Shown: one piece after another, positions 1-6,816 of the stretch | How the letters are laid out: each line of letters begins with the position of its first letter | Numbering within the stretch: position 1 is the stretch's first letter | Assembly (NCBI GenBank): GCA_027487195.1 | Contig: JAIYEB010000334.1 | Coordinates: forward strand, 1-10,938 | Length of the DNA: 10,938 nucleotides | Reading direction: 5' to 3' | From: Hyphomicrobiales bacterium | GTDB lineage: Bacteria; Pseudomonadota; Alphaproteobacteria; Rhizobiales; UBA4765 | Notes under the pieces: model-generated | What the model was told of the DNA's origin: nothing | The model's input: the letters and a program-made list of their open reading frames with translations, nothing else | The model's database searches: none | Position numbers and translations under genes: made by a program

Positions 1-1973
1 TCGTTGCGGGCGCGCTGGCGCTTGGCGGGGCGAAAACGGCGCGGTTGCGCGTGGCGGTCGCGTTTTCCGGCCTTCTCCTGTTCTTTGCCTACGGCTTCTT
101 CCCCGGCCTGTTCGATGGGCAAAGGTCCATTCCCATGGGCGTTGGCGCGTCGATCTCAGGCGCTGCCCTGCTGTTTCAGGGCGCGCGTGCGCTTGGTGCA
201 GCCGGCGCGTTCAAGGCCGACCGTTGGGTTGCAACCACAACAGTAGCGATCCTCGGGCTCGTGCTGCTGTTTGTGTTCTATCCCGTGGCCCGGGTGTTGG
301 CGTCGGCTTTCCAGAACCGCACCGGTGCTTTTGATTTTGCGCTTGCCTGGGGCAGGTTCACCGCGCCCGATATCTGGGGCGTTGCCTGCCTTTATCAGGA
401 TGCAAGTTGCGGCGTGGTCGCCAATACGATCATTCTCGGGCTCCTCGCAGGTGGGATCTCCACGATCCTCGGCCTTGCCTTTGCGCTTCTGGCGCAGCGC
501 GGCGGCATGAAGAGCACCAAGCTGTTCGATGCGCTGTCGATCCTGCCGATCATCACGCCGCCTTTCGTGATCGCGATGGCGCTGGTGGTCATGTTTGGCC
601 GCACCGGCATTGTCACCACGTTCCTTGATGAATGGTTCGATATTCCCCGGTCGCGCTGGATCTACGGGCTTTCCGGCGTTTTGATCGCACAGGTTCTGTC
701 ACAGACGCCGCTGTGCTACCTGATCCTGCGCGGCGCGCTGCAGGGCATAGCGCCCTCCCTCGAAGAAGCCGCGCAAACCCTGCGCGCCTCGCGCTGGACA
801 ACGTTTCGCACCGTGACCTGGCCCTTGCTGCGCCCTGCTGTGGCGGCCTCGTTCCTGCTTGGCTTTGTCGAGAGCCTGGCGGATTTCGGCAACCCGCTGG
901 TCCTTGGCGGGTCCTTCGAGGTGCTTTCGACCAAGATCTTCTTTGCCGTTGCCGGCGCACAGCATGATCCTGGCCGTGCGGCCATTCTCGCCATCATCCT
1001 GCTGGTTTTGACCCTGTCGGCCTTCTGGCTGCAGATGGCGTGGATCGGCAAGGGCTCCTACGTCACGGTGACCGGTAAGGGCGATGCGGGTGTTCCGCCC
1101 CCGCTTCCAGCAGGCGTGCGCCGCGCAGCCTGGGGCCTCGTGGGCCCGTGGATCCTGCTCACCGTCGTGCTCTACGGCATCATTCTCGTTGGTGGGTTTG
1201 TCACCGATATTGGCCGTGGCGTGATGACATTCACGGGAGATCACTTCCATACCGGATTTGCCGTTGAATGGCGCAACGGCGTCCCATGGTTCTCCGGCTC
1301 CGCATGGGATTCGTTCTTTGTCACGGTGCTCGTTTCGGCCGTTGCCGCGCCGCTGACGACGATTATCGGCATCCTCACGGCCTATGTGCTCGCCCGGCAT
1401 GAGTTTGTCGGCAAGCGCACGTTCGAGTTCCTGACCATGCTGTCCTTTGCCATCCCCGGTACCGTCATCGGGGTCGCCTATATCGTCGCGTTCAACGTTG
1501 CGCCGATCGAGATCACCGGGACAGGGCTGATCCTGATCATCTGCTTCGTGTTCCGGAACATGCCCGTTGGCGTGCGCGCCGGTGTCGCTGCCCTGGCCCA
1601 GATCGACAAGTCGCTCGATGAAGCCTCAACGACGCTTGGGGCCAAGACCGGAACAACGGTCTGGCGCGTGACGCTGCCGCTCCTGAAGCCTGCGATCATC
1701 GCCACGCTTGTGTTCTCGTTCGTCCACGCCATGACGGCGGTCAGCGCGATCATTTTCCTTGTGACCGCGCGCTACAATATGGCGACGGTCTACATTGTTG
1801 GACGCGTGGAGGCCGGTGAGTTCCCGCTCGCCATTGCCTATTCCTCGTTCCTGATCGTGTTCATGCTGCTGGTGGTCATTGCCATCCAGTTCGTTGTCGG
1901 GGAGCGCAAGCTCGGCCGTCGCGGGGTGGGCGACCAGTCTGCTGCCCCATCCCCAGTTCTTGGAGCCCGGTGA
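1..1973 (+). CDS. fbpB: Fused two-domain iron(III)-type ABC transporter permease (5' partial)
   Basis: This is the inner-membrane channel subunit of a binding-protein-dependent importer, most likely for ferric iron. The reading frame is open to the window edge (codons from base 3), so the true start lies upstream; the TTG at 45 is only the first internal start-like codon. About 14 hydrophobic segments are visible. Two copies of the permease domain each carry an EAA loop that docks on the ATPase: EEAAQTLRAS near 762-795 and DEASTTLGAK near 1615-1650, both followed by a PLLRP or PLLKP motif. The stretch ESLADFGNPLVLGGSFEVLSTKIFF is typical of the FbpB/AfuB family, as is fusion of both domains in one chain. 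The usual EAA-loop glycine is Arg in the first copy and Gly in the second. The stop codon overlaps the ATPase start (TGATG), so the genes are translationally coupled. The substrate is inferred from the family; other metal or phosphonate importers look related. Confidence 0.9.
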   Translation, partial: VAGALALGGAKTARLRVAVAFSGLLLFFAYGFFPGLFDGQRSIPMGVGASISGAALLFQGARALGAAGAFKADRWVATTTVAILGLVLLFVFYPVARVLASAFQNRTGAFDFALAWGRFTAPDIWGVACLYQDASCGVVANTIILGLLAGGISTILGLAFALLAQRGGMKSTKLFDALSILPIITPPFVIAMALVVMFGRTGIVTTFLDEWFDIPRSRWIYGLSGVLIAQVLSQTPLCYLILRGALQGIAPSLEEAAQTLRASRWTTFRTVTWPLLRPAVAASFLLGFVESLADFGNPLVLGGSFEVLSTKIFFAVAGAQHDPGRAAILAIILLVLTLSAFWLQMAWIGKGSYVTVTGKGDAGVPPPLPAGVRRAAWGLVGPWILLTVVLYGIILVGGFVTDIGRGVMTFTGDHFHTGFAVEWRNGVPWFSGSAWDSFFVTVLVSAVAAPLTTIIGILTAYVLARHEFVGKRTFEFLTMLSFAIPGTVIGVAYIVAFNVAPIEITGTGLILIICFVFRNMPVGVRAGVAALAQIDKSLDEASTTLGAKTGTTVWRVTLPLLKPAIIATLVFSFVHAMTAVSAIIFLVTARYNMATVYIVGRVEAGEFPLAIAYSSFLIVFMLLVVIAIQFVVGERKLGRRGVGDQSAAPSPVLGAR

Positions 1974-3016
1974 TGGCAAACGCTGCCTCGGTTGAATTCA
2001 TCGACGTCACAAAGCGCTATGGTCAGGTTGCGGCGGTTCGCAACGTGTCGTTCAAGGTTGATGCTGGCACATTGGTGACGCTGCTCGGGCCGTCGGGCTG
2101 CGGCAAGACCACGACCCTTCGCCTCGTGGCCGGGCTGGAACTGGCGAGCGCTGGCAAGATCCTCATCGGTGGCGAGGATGTGACGCCCCTCGGCGCTGCC
2201 GAGCGCGATGTCTCGATGGTGTTCCAGAGCTACGCCCTGTTTCCGCACATGAACGTGCTGGCCAATGTCATGTATGGCCCAACGGTTTCTGGCGCCTCCC
2301 GCAAGGACGCCGAGGCGATGGCGCATGAAAAGCTCGGTCTTGTCGGTCTCAAGGGCTATGAAAAGCGCCTTCCATCTGAACTGTCGGGTGGACAGCAACA
2401 GCGCGTCGCCGTTGCGCGCGCTATTGTGCTTGAACCGCGCGTGCTGCTCTTTGATGAGCCGCTGTCAAACCTCGATGCCAAGCTGAGGCGCAAGGTGCGC
2501 GACGATATCCGCGATCTGCAGCAGCGCCTCGGTCTGACCGTCTTGTACGTGACCCATGATCAGGAAGAGGCGCTGGCAGTCTCCGACAAGGTCATTGTCA
2601 TGGACAATGCCGTGATTGCGCAGGAAGGAACGCCCGAGGAGCTCTATGAGCGGCCGAAGTCGCGCTTTCTCGCCGACTTTATTGGCGAGGCGAATATTGC
2701 CGAGGGCAAAATCACGTCTGGCCCAACCGGCGTGGTTTTCGAAGCCGCCGGCGTTCGCATTGACCTTGGCAATGTTCCGGTGCCAGAGGGCGCAAAGCTC
2801 GTCGCGCTGCGCCCGGACCGGCTTGGGTTTGCGCCAACAGGCGGCAGCGCGCTGAAGATCACGCGCTCGACCTATGTCGGCCATTCCCGCGAATATCTCG
2901 TTGAAGCCCCCTGGGGCGAAGTTCTGGTCGTGCGCCCGGCCCATGAGGCACCGGTCCCTGTCGGCACACCTGTTGCCCTGGCGATTGATCCAGGCGCCGC
3001 GATCGTTCTTGCTTAG
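1973..3016 (+). CDS. fbpC: ABC transporter ATP-binding protein, iron(III)/FbpC type
   Basis: This is the cytoplasmic ATPase that powers the importer whose permease is encoded just upstream. The 347-residue protein has Walker A GPSGCGKTT (39-47), Q-loop Gln85 in VFQSYALFPH, signature LSGGQQQR (137-144), Walker B RVLLFDEP (156-163) with Glu162, D-loop SNLDAK, and switch His195 in YVTHDQ. The part from about residue 240 on is a TOBE-like regulatory domain, as in FbpC, PotA and MalK relatives. I chose ATG 1973 because it overlaps the permease stop as TGATG and has TTGGAG seven bases upstream; a GTG at 1970 in the same frame is less likely. Length and motif order are normal for the family and no catalytic residue is missing. 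The partner permease is FbpB-like, which favours Fe(III) as substrate; the ATPase alone would fit several substrates. Confidence 0.92.
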   Translation: MANAASVEFIDVTKRYGQVAAVRNVSFKVDAGTLVTLLGPSGCGKTTTLRLVAGLELASAGKILIGGEDVTPLGAAERDVSMVFQSYALFPHMNVLANVMYGPTVSGASRKDAEAMAHEKLGLVGLKGYEKRLPSELSGGQQQRVAVARAIVLEPRVLLFDEPLSNLDAKLRRKVRDDIRDLQQRLGLTVLYVTHDQEEALAVSDKVIVMDNAVIAQEGTPEELYERPKSRFLADFIGEANIAEGKITSGPTGVVFEAAGVRIDLGNVPVPEGAKLVALRPDRLGFAPTGGSALKITRSTYVGHSREYLVEAPWGEVLVVRPAHEAPVPVGTPVALAIDPGAAIVLA

Positions 3017-3036
3017 TTGTCCTGCCTAAATGCCCC

Positions 3037-3049
3037 GGCGCTTCGCGCC
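3037..3049. terminator. Small GC hairpin between convergent genes, possible weak terminator
   Basis: GGCGC-TTC-GCGCC forms a perfect 5-bp stem 20 bases after the ATPase stop and 43 bases past the stop of the convergent receiver gene. It is symmetric, so it could act in both directions. No U-run follows on either strand, so intrinsic termination would be weak. Confidence 0.3.
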
Positions 3050-3092
3050 TTAGCACTCGGCTCGGCTGTGAAACCAGCGATCAACAGGGCCG

Positions 3093-3431
3093 CTAAAGCG
3101 CTGCGGCAATCGCGTCGGATGACAGGGGCTTTCGCAACAGCGAATCGAGCGTCAGATCCCGGGTGATGGAACTGATCATGTTCTGGGGTTGACCGGAAAT
3201 CGCAACGATCCGTGGTGGATCGGCCAGTCGCTGTGCCCAGCGGATCAGCGATTTGCCGCTGATGCCAGGCAGGCCGAGGTCGACAATCAACGTATCCGAG
3301 CCGGTCGGCAAAGCCTGCTCGATGAAGTCTTCCGCAGTGCCACAGGCGAACGCACGATAACCCAGCTGCTCGACAACGAGCGACAGGCTGTCGGAAACGC
3401 CCTTGTCATCTTCGACGATGAACACGGTCAC
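3093..3431 (-). CDS. Stand-alone response-regulator receiver protein
   Basis: This 112-residue cytoplasmic protein is a single receiver (CheY-like) domain with no output domain. The visible residues are a complete phospho-acceptor site: acidic Asp8/Asp9, phosphorylation Asp51 in LIVDLGLPG, Ser79 in the AISG switch position, and Lys101-Pro102. It is closest in style to the receiver half of FixJ-type regulators. The start is GTG at 3431, with GAGGGG at 3438-3443 six bases upstream. It follows the FixJ-like gene on the same strand after a 136-base leader containing three hairpins. Such proteins serve as phosphate sinks, as phosphorelay shuttles or, like Caulobacter FixT, as inhibitors of the neighbouring kinase. 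FixT carries Cys residues for an Fe-S cluster; this protein has only Cys30, so equivalence is not shown. The role here is inferred from context. Confidence 0.88.
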   Translation of the reverse strand: MTVFIVEDDKGVSDSLSLVVEQLGYRAFACGTAEDFIEQALPTGSDTLIVDLGLPGISGKSLIRWAQRLADPPRIVAISGQPQNMISSITRDLTLDSLLRKPLSSDAIAAAL

Positions 3432-3444
3432 GAAATACCCCTCA

Positions 3445-3513
3445 GGCGCGAAGGCGCCGATGAGCTTGACATGGGGCAGTCCGTGTTCGGACGAAAGATC
3501 GTGTTGCCACGAT
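3445..3513 (-). promoter_or_regulatory. Structured leader of the stand-alone receiver gene (three tandem hairpins)
   Basis: Read on the minus strand, three perfect inverted repeats follow one another in the FixJ-receiver gap: ATCGTG-GCAA-CACGAT (3498-3513, 6 bp with a GNRA-type loop), GTCCG-AACA-CGGAC (3479-3492, 5 bp), and GGCGC-CTTC-GCGCC (3445-3458, 5 bp). The last ends one base before the GAGGGG ribosome site. A weak promoter-like pair lies just upstream (TCGACC 3536-3541, 18-base gap, GCTAAT 3512-3517). The region may be an attenuator, a processing or stability element, or an operator array. The repeats are visible; the function is not. Confidence 0.4.
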
Positions 3514-3567
3514 TAGCAGACGCACGCCCGACGAAGGTCGAGCATGCGTTCTATCAGCTGGAACGTT

Positions 3568-4191
3568 TCAGCGCAGGTCGTTGGTCAGAACGATCCGCAC
3601 AAGGTCGGCAGCATTCTTTGCCCCGAGCTTTTCCATGATGCGCGCGCGGTGCACTTCAATCGTGCGCGGGCTGATGCCGAGCGTGCGCCCGGCCTCCTTG
3701 TTCGAGGCGCCTGCGGCGATCTGATGCAGGACCTCGCGTTCGCGCGGTGTCAGCAATTCGCTGCCTGGAAATACCTCGCCGATGCCATCGCCGGTCGCGC
3801 TGCGGCGGTCGGCAGCGGCAATCGCTTCCTTGACCCGGGCAAGCACGGTCTCGGCGTCAAACGGCTTCTCGATGAAGTCGAAAGCGCCATTCTTGATGGC
3901 CTGGACAGCCATGGGAATATCGCCCTGGCCGGAGATGATGAAGATCGGCGTCGGGTAGTGGTGGGCGTTCAGTTCACGCAGGATGTCGAGGCCAGACCGG
4001 CCGGGCATGTGCACGTCCAGAACCACGCACGCTGGTGCATTGTCCTTGGCCGCAGCCAGAAAGTCAGCGCCGTTTTCAAAGCCGCGGGTCTGGAAACCCT
4101 CGAGCATGAAAACCACTCCAAGCGCGTCTCGCACTGCTGCATCGTCGTCGACGATGTGGATCATTCTATCCATCTTCACCAAAGTCCCCAT
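3568..4191 (-). CDS. fixJ: FixJ-family two-component response regulator (LuxR-type output)
   Basis: This is a transcription regulator expected to be phosphorylated by the PAS kinase encoded just upstream and then to bind DNA. The 207-residue protein has a receiver domain with Asp15-Asp17, phosphorylation Asp59 (VVLDVHMPGRSG), Ser87 in ISGQGD, and Lys109-Pro110. A short linker leads to a LuxR/GerE helix-turn-helix (about 146-205) with LTPREREVL, SNKEAGRTLGISPRTIEVHRARIMEKL and AADLVRI. Its length matches FixJ (about 204 residues). ATG 4191 was chosen because AGGGG lies eight bases upstream and it leaves a 25-base gap after the kinase stop. ATG codons at 4173 and 4164 are alternatives. The frame stays open to 4344, but that extension overlaps the kinase gene. 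FixJ-type is certain; true FixJ (activation of fixK and respiration genes) rather than a paralogue such as NodW is inferred. Confidence 0.92.
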   Translation of the reverse strand: MGTLVKMDRMIHIVDDDAAVRDALGVVFMLEGFQTRGFENGADFLAAAKDNAPACVVLDVHMPGRSGLDILRELNAHHYPTPIFIISGQGDIPMAVQAIKNGAFDFIEKPFDAETVLARVKEAIAAADRRSATGDGIGEVFPGSELLTPREREVLHQIAAGASNKEAGRTLGISPRTIEVHRARIMEKLGAKNAADLVRIVLTNDLR

Positions 4192-4216
4192 GGGTGTTGC
4201 CCCTGTTCTGTTTGTG

Positions 4217-5353
4217 TCATGTTCTATCAGCGGCAGGCGCAGGCAATTGCAGAACGAACGTTGCTCCAAGCCCCTTTCCGCCGGGTTCGACCGAGAGGTC
4301 GCCTCCGTGGTTCTGGGCGATGGTTTTCGAGATCGCGAGACCAAGCCCGAGGCCTGTTCGCTTGGAAGTCGAGAAAGCCTTAAACAGCGTCGGCAGGATC
4401 TCTTCCGGGATACCCGGACCTGAGTCCGTCACAGAAAACATGACGCTGTTATCTACGGGCCTGATTGACAGGCGGATCTGCGCGCCAGCGCGCCCCTTCA
4501 GGGCTTCAATGGAGTTGCGCATCAAGTTGACGACGATTTGCTGGATCTGGACCGGATCAACCGCCACTTCGGGCAGATCGCGGACATACTCGCGCACAAG
4601 CCGGGGCGGGTTGCGGTTGCCGAGCAAGGCAAGCTCCACCGCCTCATCGACCAGCTTGCGCAGGTCATGGGGTTTGCGCTCAGGCTCACGCTTTTCAACG
4701 AACTGGCGCATGCGCTGGATGATCGAGCCCGCGCGTTCAGCCTCGCGCACTGCCTTGCCGAGGATAATCCGCGTAGCCTCCGGCAGGACGTCGGGCCGTG
4801 CACGGGACGCCGCCTGAAGATAGAGCATGATGGCCGTCAGCGGCTGGTTGAGCTCATGGGCCAGGGCTGCGCCCATTTCATCCATGGCAGAGACGCGCGT
4901 CATGTGAATCAGGTTGCCCTGGAGCTCCGACATGCGCTGTTCGGATTCCTTGCGCGGGCGCAGATCGCGCATCACGCCGACAAACTGCCGACCGTCAGGC
5001 GTTTCTGCCTCACCGACTGACAATTCGATTGGGAAGATCTCGCCGTCCTTACGCCGGCCCTTGACCTCACGCCCGATCCCGATGATCCGCTTGATGCCGG
5101 TATCATGGTAGGATTCAACAAAGCGGTCGTGGTGATCCGAGTATTCCGGCGGCATGAGCATGCGGACGTTCTGGCCAATGGCTTCATCCGAGCCGTAGCC
5201 GAACAGGCGTTCGCAGGCGTGGTTGTAAACCATAATTCGGCCAACGCCATCCATGACCACGATCCCGTCGACCGCAGTGTCCAGAATGCTTGACAGCCGC
5301 GCCTCAGAAACGCTTGGCACGTGGCTGTCTATATTGAGCCGAACATCATCCAT
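4217..5353 (-). CDS. fixL: FixL-like soluble PAS sensor histidine kinase, candidate heme/oxygen sensor
   Basis: This 378-residue kinase autophosphorylates on His and should phosphorylate the FixJ-like regulator just downstream. No membrane segment is visible, so it is cytoplasmic. A PAS domain occupies about residues 16-135. It aligns without gaps to the heme pocket of Bradyrhizobium FixL: His75 matches the proximal ligand His200, Arg95 in IIGIGR matches distal Arg220, Leu111 matches Leu236, and Val113 replaces Ile238. The kinase core follows: H-box ALAHELNQPL (His166), N-box NLMRNSIEA (Asn280), DSGPGIP (G1), LFKAFSTSK (F-box) and GLGLGLAIS (G2). ATG 5353 is preferred, with GGGGGA close upstream. 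GTG 5371 is in frame but has no ribosome site and coincides with the predicted transcript start. Heme binding is inferred from residues; many PAS kinases share parts of this motif. Confidence 0.92.
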   Translation of the reverse strand: MDDVRLNIDSHVPSVSEARLSSILDTAVDGIVVMDGVGRIMVYNHACERLFGYGSDEAIGQNVRMLMPPEYSDHHDRFVESYHDTGIKRIIGIGREVKGRRKDGEIFPIELSVGEAETPDGRQFVGVMRDLRPRKESEQRMSELQGNLIHMTRVSAMDEMGAALAHELNQPLTAIMLYLQAASRARPDVLPEATRIILGKAVREAERAGSIIQRMRQFVEKREPERKPHDLRKLVDEAVELALLGNRNPPRLVREYVRDLPEVAVDPVQIQQIVVNLMRNSIEALKGRAGAQIRLSIRPVDNSVMFSVTDSGPGIPEEILPTLFKAFSTSKRTGLGLGLAISKTIAQNHGGDLSVEPGGKGLGATFVLQLPAPAADRT

Positions 5354-5370
5354 GTTGTCCCCCGACAACA
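5353..5370 (-). promoter_or_regulatory. 7-bp inverted repeat covering the kinase ribosome site and start
   Basis: On the minus strand TGTTGTC-GGGG-GACAACA is a perfect 7-bp stem with a GGGG loop. The loop and first stem bases include the GGGGGA ribosome-site candidate, and the last stem base is the A of the kinase ATG. It could control translation as an RNA hairpin, or serve as an operator at the transcript start. Confidence 0.45.
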
Positions 5371-5376
5371 CGGGCG

Positions 5377-5404
5377 ACTATGGACTTTCCTATCGCAATT
5401 TCAA
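5377..5404 (-). promoter_or_regulatory. fixLp: Candidate sigma-70 promoter for the fixL-fixJ-receiver operon
   Basis: On the minus strand TTGAAA (5399-5404, 5 of 6 to TTGACA) is followed after 16 bases by CATAGT (5377-5382, 4 of 6 to TATAAT). Transcription would begin near 5370, leaving a leader of about 17 bases before ATG 5353. No FixK/FNR-type TTGAT-N4-ATCAA box is visible here. Confidence 0.4.
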
Positions 5405-5431
5405 GCTATTTTTGTGTAGTTCTGCTTAAGC

Positions 5432-6619
5432 CTACCGTCTTAGCCAGGTGGTCAATCGGTCTACGGCTTCCGTCAATTGACCTGGACTGCGCAAGAAGCA
5501 GAGGCGCATGTAGCCTGCGCCACCCAGGCCAAATGCATCGCCAGGGGCGAGACCGACATTGGCTCCGTCGACGATCTCAATACCCAGCTTTCGTGTATCC
5601 GCTTTGCCTTCAATGGCGAAAAACGCATAAAAAGCCCCATCTGGCGGGGTGATACGCACTCGGCCGGTCGCGGCCAAAGCATCACAGACAATCTTCCGAC
5701 CCTCCCGGGCGCGCGAGATCACATGCTTTGCGTAGTCCTCACCCTGCTCCATGGCAGCCACGCCAGCACGTTGGTTGAACACGGGAACGCCAGATGTGGA
5801 AAACTGAACAAGGTTTTCGAAAACTTGACCAAGACTGGGGTTTACGGTGATCCAACCCAGGCGCCAACCGGTCATCGACCAGTTCTTGGAGAAGGTATTC
5901 ACGAAAATGATTCGGTCCTCGGGATCCATGACATCGAAGAAGGACGGCGCACGCTCGCCATCGCCGCGCCAGTAGAAGCGGGCATAGATTTCATCCGAAA
6001 TGATCCAGAGCCCATGCTTGCGGGCAAAAGCCAGGATGGCGCGCAGCTCATCATGGGTCGCCGTCCAGCCTGTCGGATTCCCCGGCGAGTTAACGAAGAT
6101 CGCGCGCGTCTTCGGCGTGACCGCTGCAAACAGCTTTTCGAGATCGAGCGACCAGCCGCGATTGCCAAAGCTCATCGGGACGGGGATTGTCCGGGCGCCC
6201 GCGACGCCCATGGCCGCCGCAGCGTTTGGCCAGGTCGGCGTCGGCATCAGGCACTCATCGCCAGCGCCAAGGGTTGCCGCAATCGCGATCTGGATCGCCT
6301 GCATCCCGCCGCCGGTCACATAGATATGGTCTGGCGAAAACGCCCGGCCGAAATGCTTTGATTGCCAGGTCGCGATCGCCTGGCGCAGGTCCGGAATGCC
6401 GCGCTGGTAGGTATAGTACGTCTCGCCCGCAGCCAGTGAACGGGTTGCTGCTTCGTAGATGATGGCAGGCGTTGGCTCATCGCCCTCGCCAACCCAAAGC
6501 CCGATCAGACCGGGCTTGGTGCGCCCGTAATTGACGACCTCGACAATGCCGCTTTCCGGCGTTTCGCGAACCTCGCGACGCAGCGCCGGGAACAGGGAGG
6601 ACGATGGGGTAGTCGACAT
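5432..6619 (-). CDS. Class I/II PLP-dependent aminotransferase
   Basis: This is a cytoplasmic aspartate-aminotransferase-fold enzyme that moves an amino group between an amino acid and a 2-oxo acid through pyridoxal phosphate. The 395-residue protein has the usual length and motifs: glycine-rich GGGMQAIQ (103-110) at the cofactor phosphate, NSPGNPTG (177-184) with Asn181, ISDEIYARF with Asp209 and Tyr212, the Schiff-base lysine Lys245 in NTFSKNWSMTGWRLGW, and C-terminal Arg372 in GYMRLCF for the substrate carboxylate. ATG 6619 is chosen because GGAG lies eight bases upstream at 6629-6632. The frame is open back to 6766, but that extension runs through the mscL terminator and is unlikely to be coding. 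The substrate cannot be read from the sequence; aspartate, alanine or aromatic donors are possible. It lies between mscL and the kinase operon on the same strand, with no evidence of a shared function. Confidence 0.92.
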   Translation of the reverse strand: MSTTPSSSLFPALRREVRETPESGIVEVVNYGRTKPGLIGLWVGEGDEPTPAIIYEAATRSLAAGETYYTYQRGIPDLRQAIATWQSKHFGRAFSPDHIYVTGGGMQAIQIAIAATLGAGDECLMPTPTWPNAAAAMGVAGARTIPVPMSFGNRGWSLDLEKLFAAVTPKTRAIFVNSPGNPTGWTATHDELRAILAFARKHGLWIISDEIYARFYWRGDGERAPSFFDVMDPEDRIIFVNTFSKNWSMTGWRLGWITVNPSLGQVFENLVQFSTSGVPVFNQRAGVAAMEQGEDYAKHVISRAREGRKIVCDALAATGRVRITPPDGAFYAFFAIEGKADTRKLGIEIVDGANVGLAPGDAFGLGGAGYMRLCFLRSPGQLTEAVDRLTTWLRR

Positions 6620-6687
6620 GTCAAGCGCTCCGGAAAAGTGCTCGGGCTGCATAACCGGCCAAAGACCGGGTGGCGAACGAAATCTGA

Positions 6688-6702
6688 TGATCGAATGGAT
6701 CA
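6688..6702. repeat. Short inverted repeat upstream of the aminotransferase gene
   Basis: TGATC-GAATG-GATCA is a perfect 5-bp inverted repeat about 70 bases upstream of the aminotransferase start. It resembles a small operator half-site pair. The spacing does not fit an FNR/FixK box. No convincing promoter hexamers could be assigned around it. Confidence 0.25.
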
Positions 6703-6723
6703 ATTTCAGTGCAGGAGAATGCA

Positions 6724-6747
6724 AAACGCCGCCCGAGGGCGGCGTTT
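6724..6747 (-). terminator. Intrinsic terminator of mscL
   Basis: AAACGCCGCC-CGAG-GGCGGCGTTT is a perfect 10-bp stem with a 4-base loop, 69 bases past the mscL stop. Read on the minus strand, the stem's GGCGGCG is followed by TTTT, the form of a rho-independent terminator. It separates mscL from the aminotransferase gene, which therefore probably has its own promoter between 6620 and 6723. Confidence 0.85.
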
Positions 6748-6816
6748 CCTTGGCAGATTTTGACACCGAAACCTGTGGTTGCCACGAAGCGGGACCCGAA
6801 TGTCAAATTCATTCCA

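Noticed and set aside
3093..3431. Calling the stand-alone receiver FixT outright
   Set aside because: It has a single cysteine, whereas FixT uses several for an Fe-S cluster; only the gene context is alike.
4192..4344. N-terminal extension of the FixJ-like regulator
   Set aside because: It overlaps the end of the kinase gene; the receiver domain begins normally from ATG 4191, which has an AGGGG site.
3544..4383. 279-residue plus-strand open frame
   Set aside because: It is antisense to the FixJ-like gene, which has complete receiver and LuxR motifs; the plus translation shows none.
5477..6361. 294-residue plus-strand open frame
   Set aside because: It is antisense to the aminotransferase, whose motifs are complete.
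6688..6703. Possible FNR/FixK box upstream of the aminotransferase
   Set aside because: The half-sites read TTGAT and ATCA but are 7 bases apart, not 4, so the spacing does not fit the consensus.
6620..6766. N-terminal extension of the aminotransferase
   Set aside because: It would run through the strong mscL terminator hairpin (6724-6747), and ATG 6619 has a good GGAG site at the right distance.
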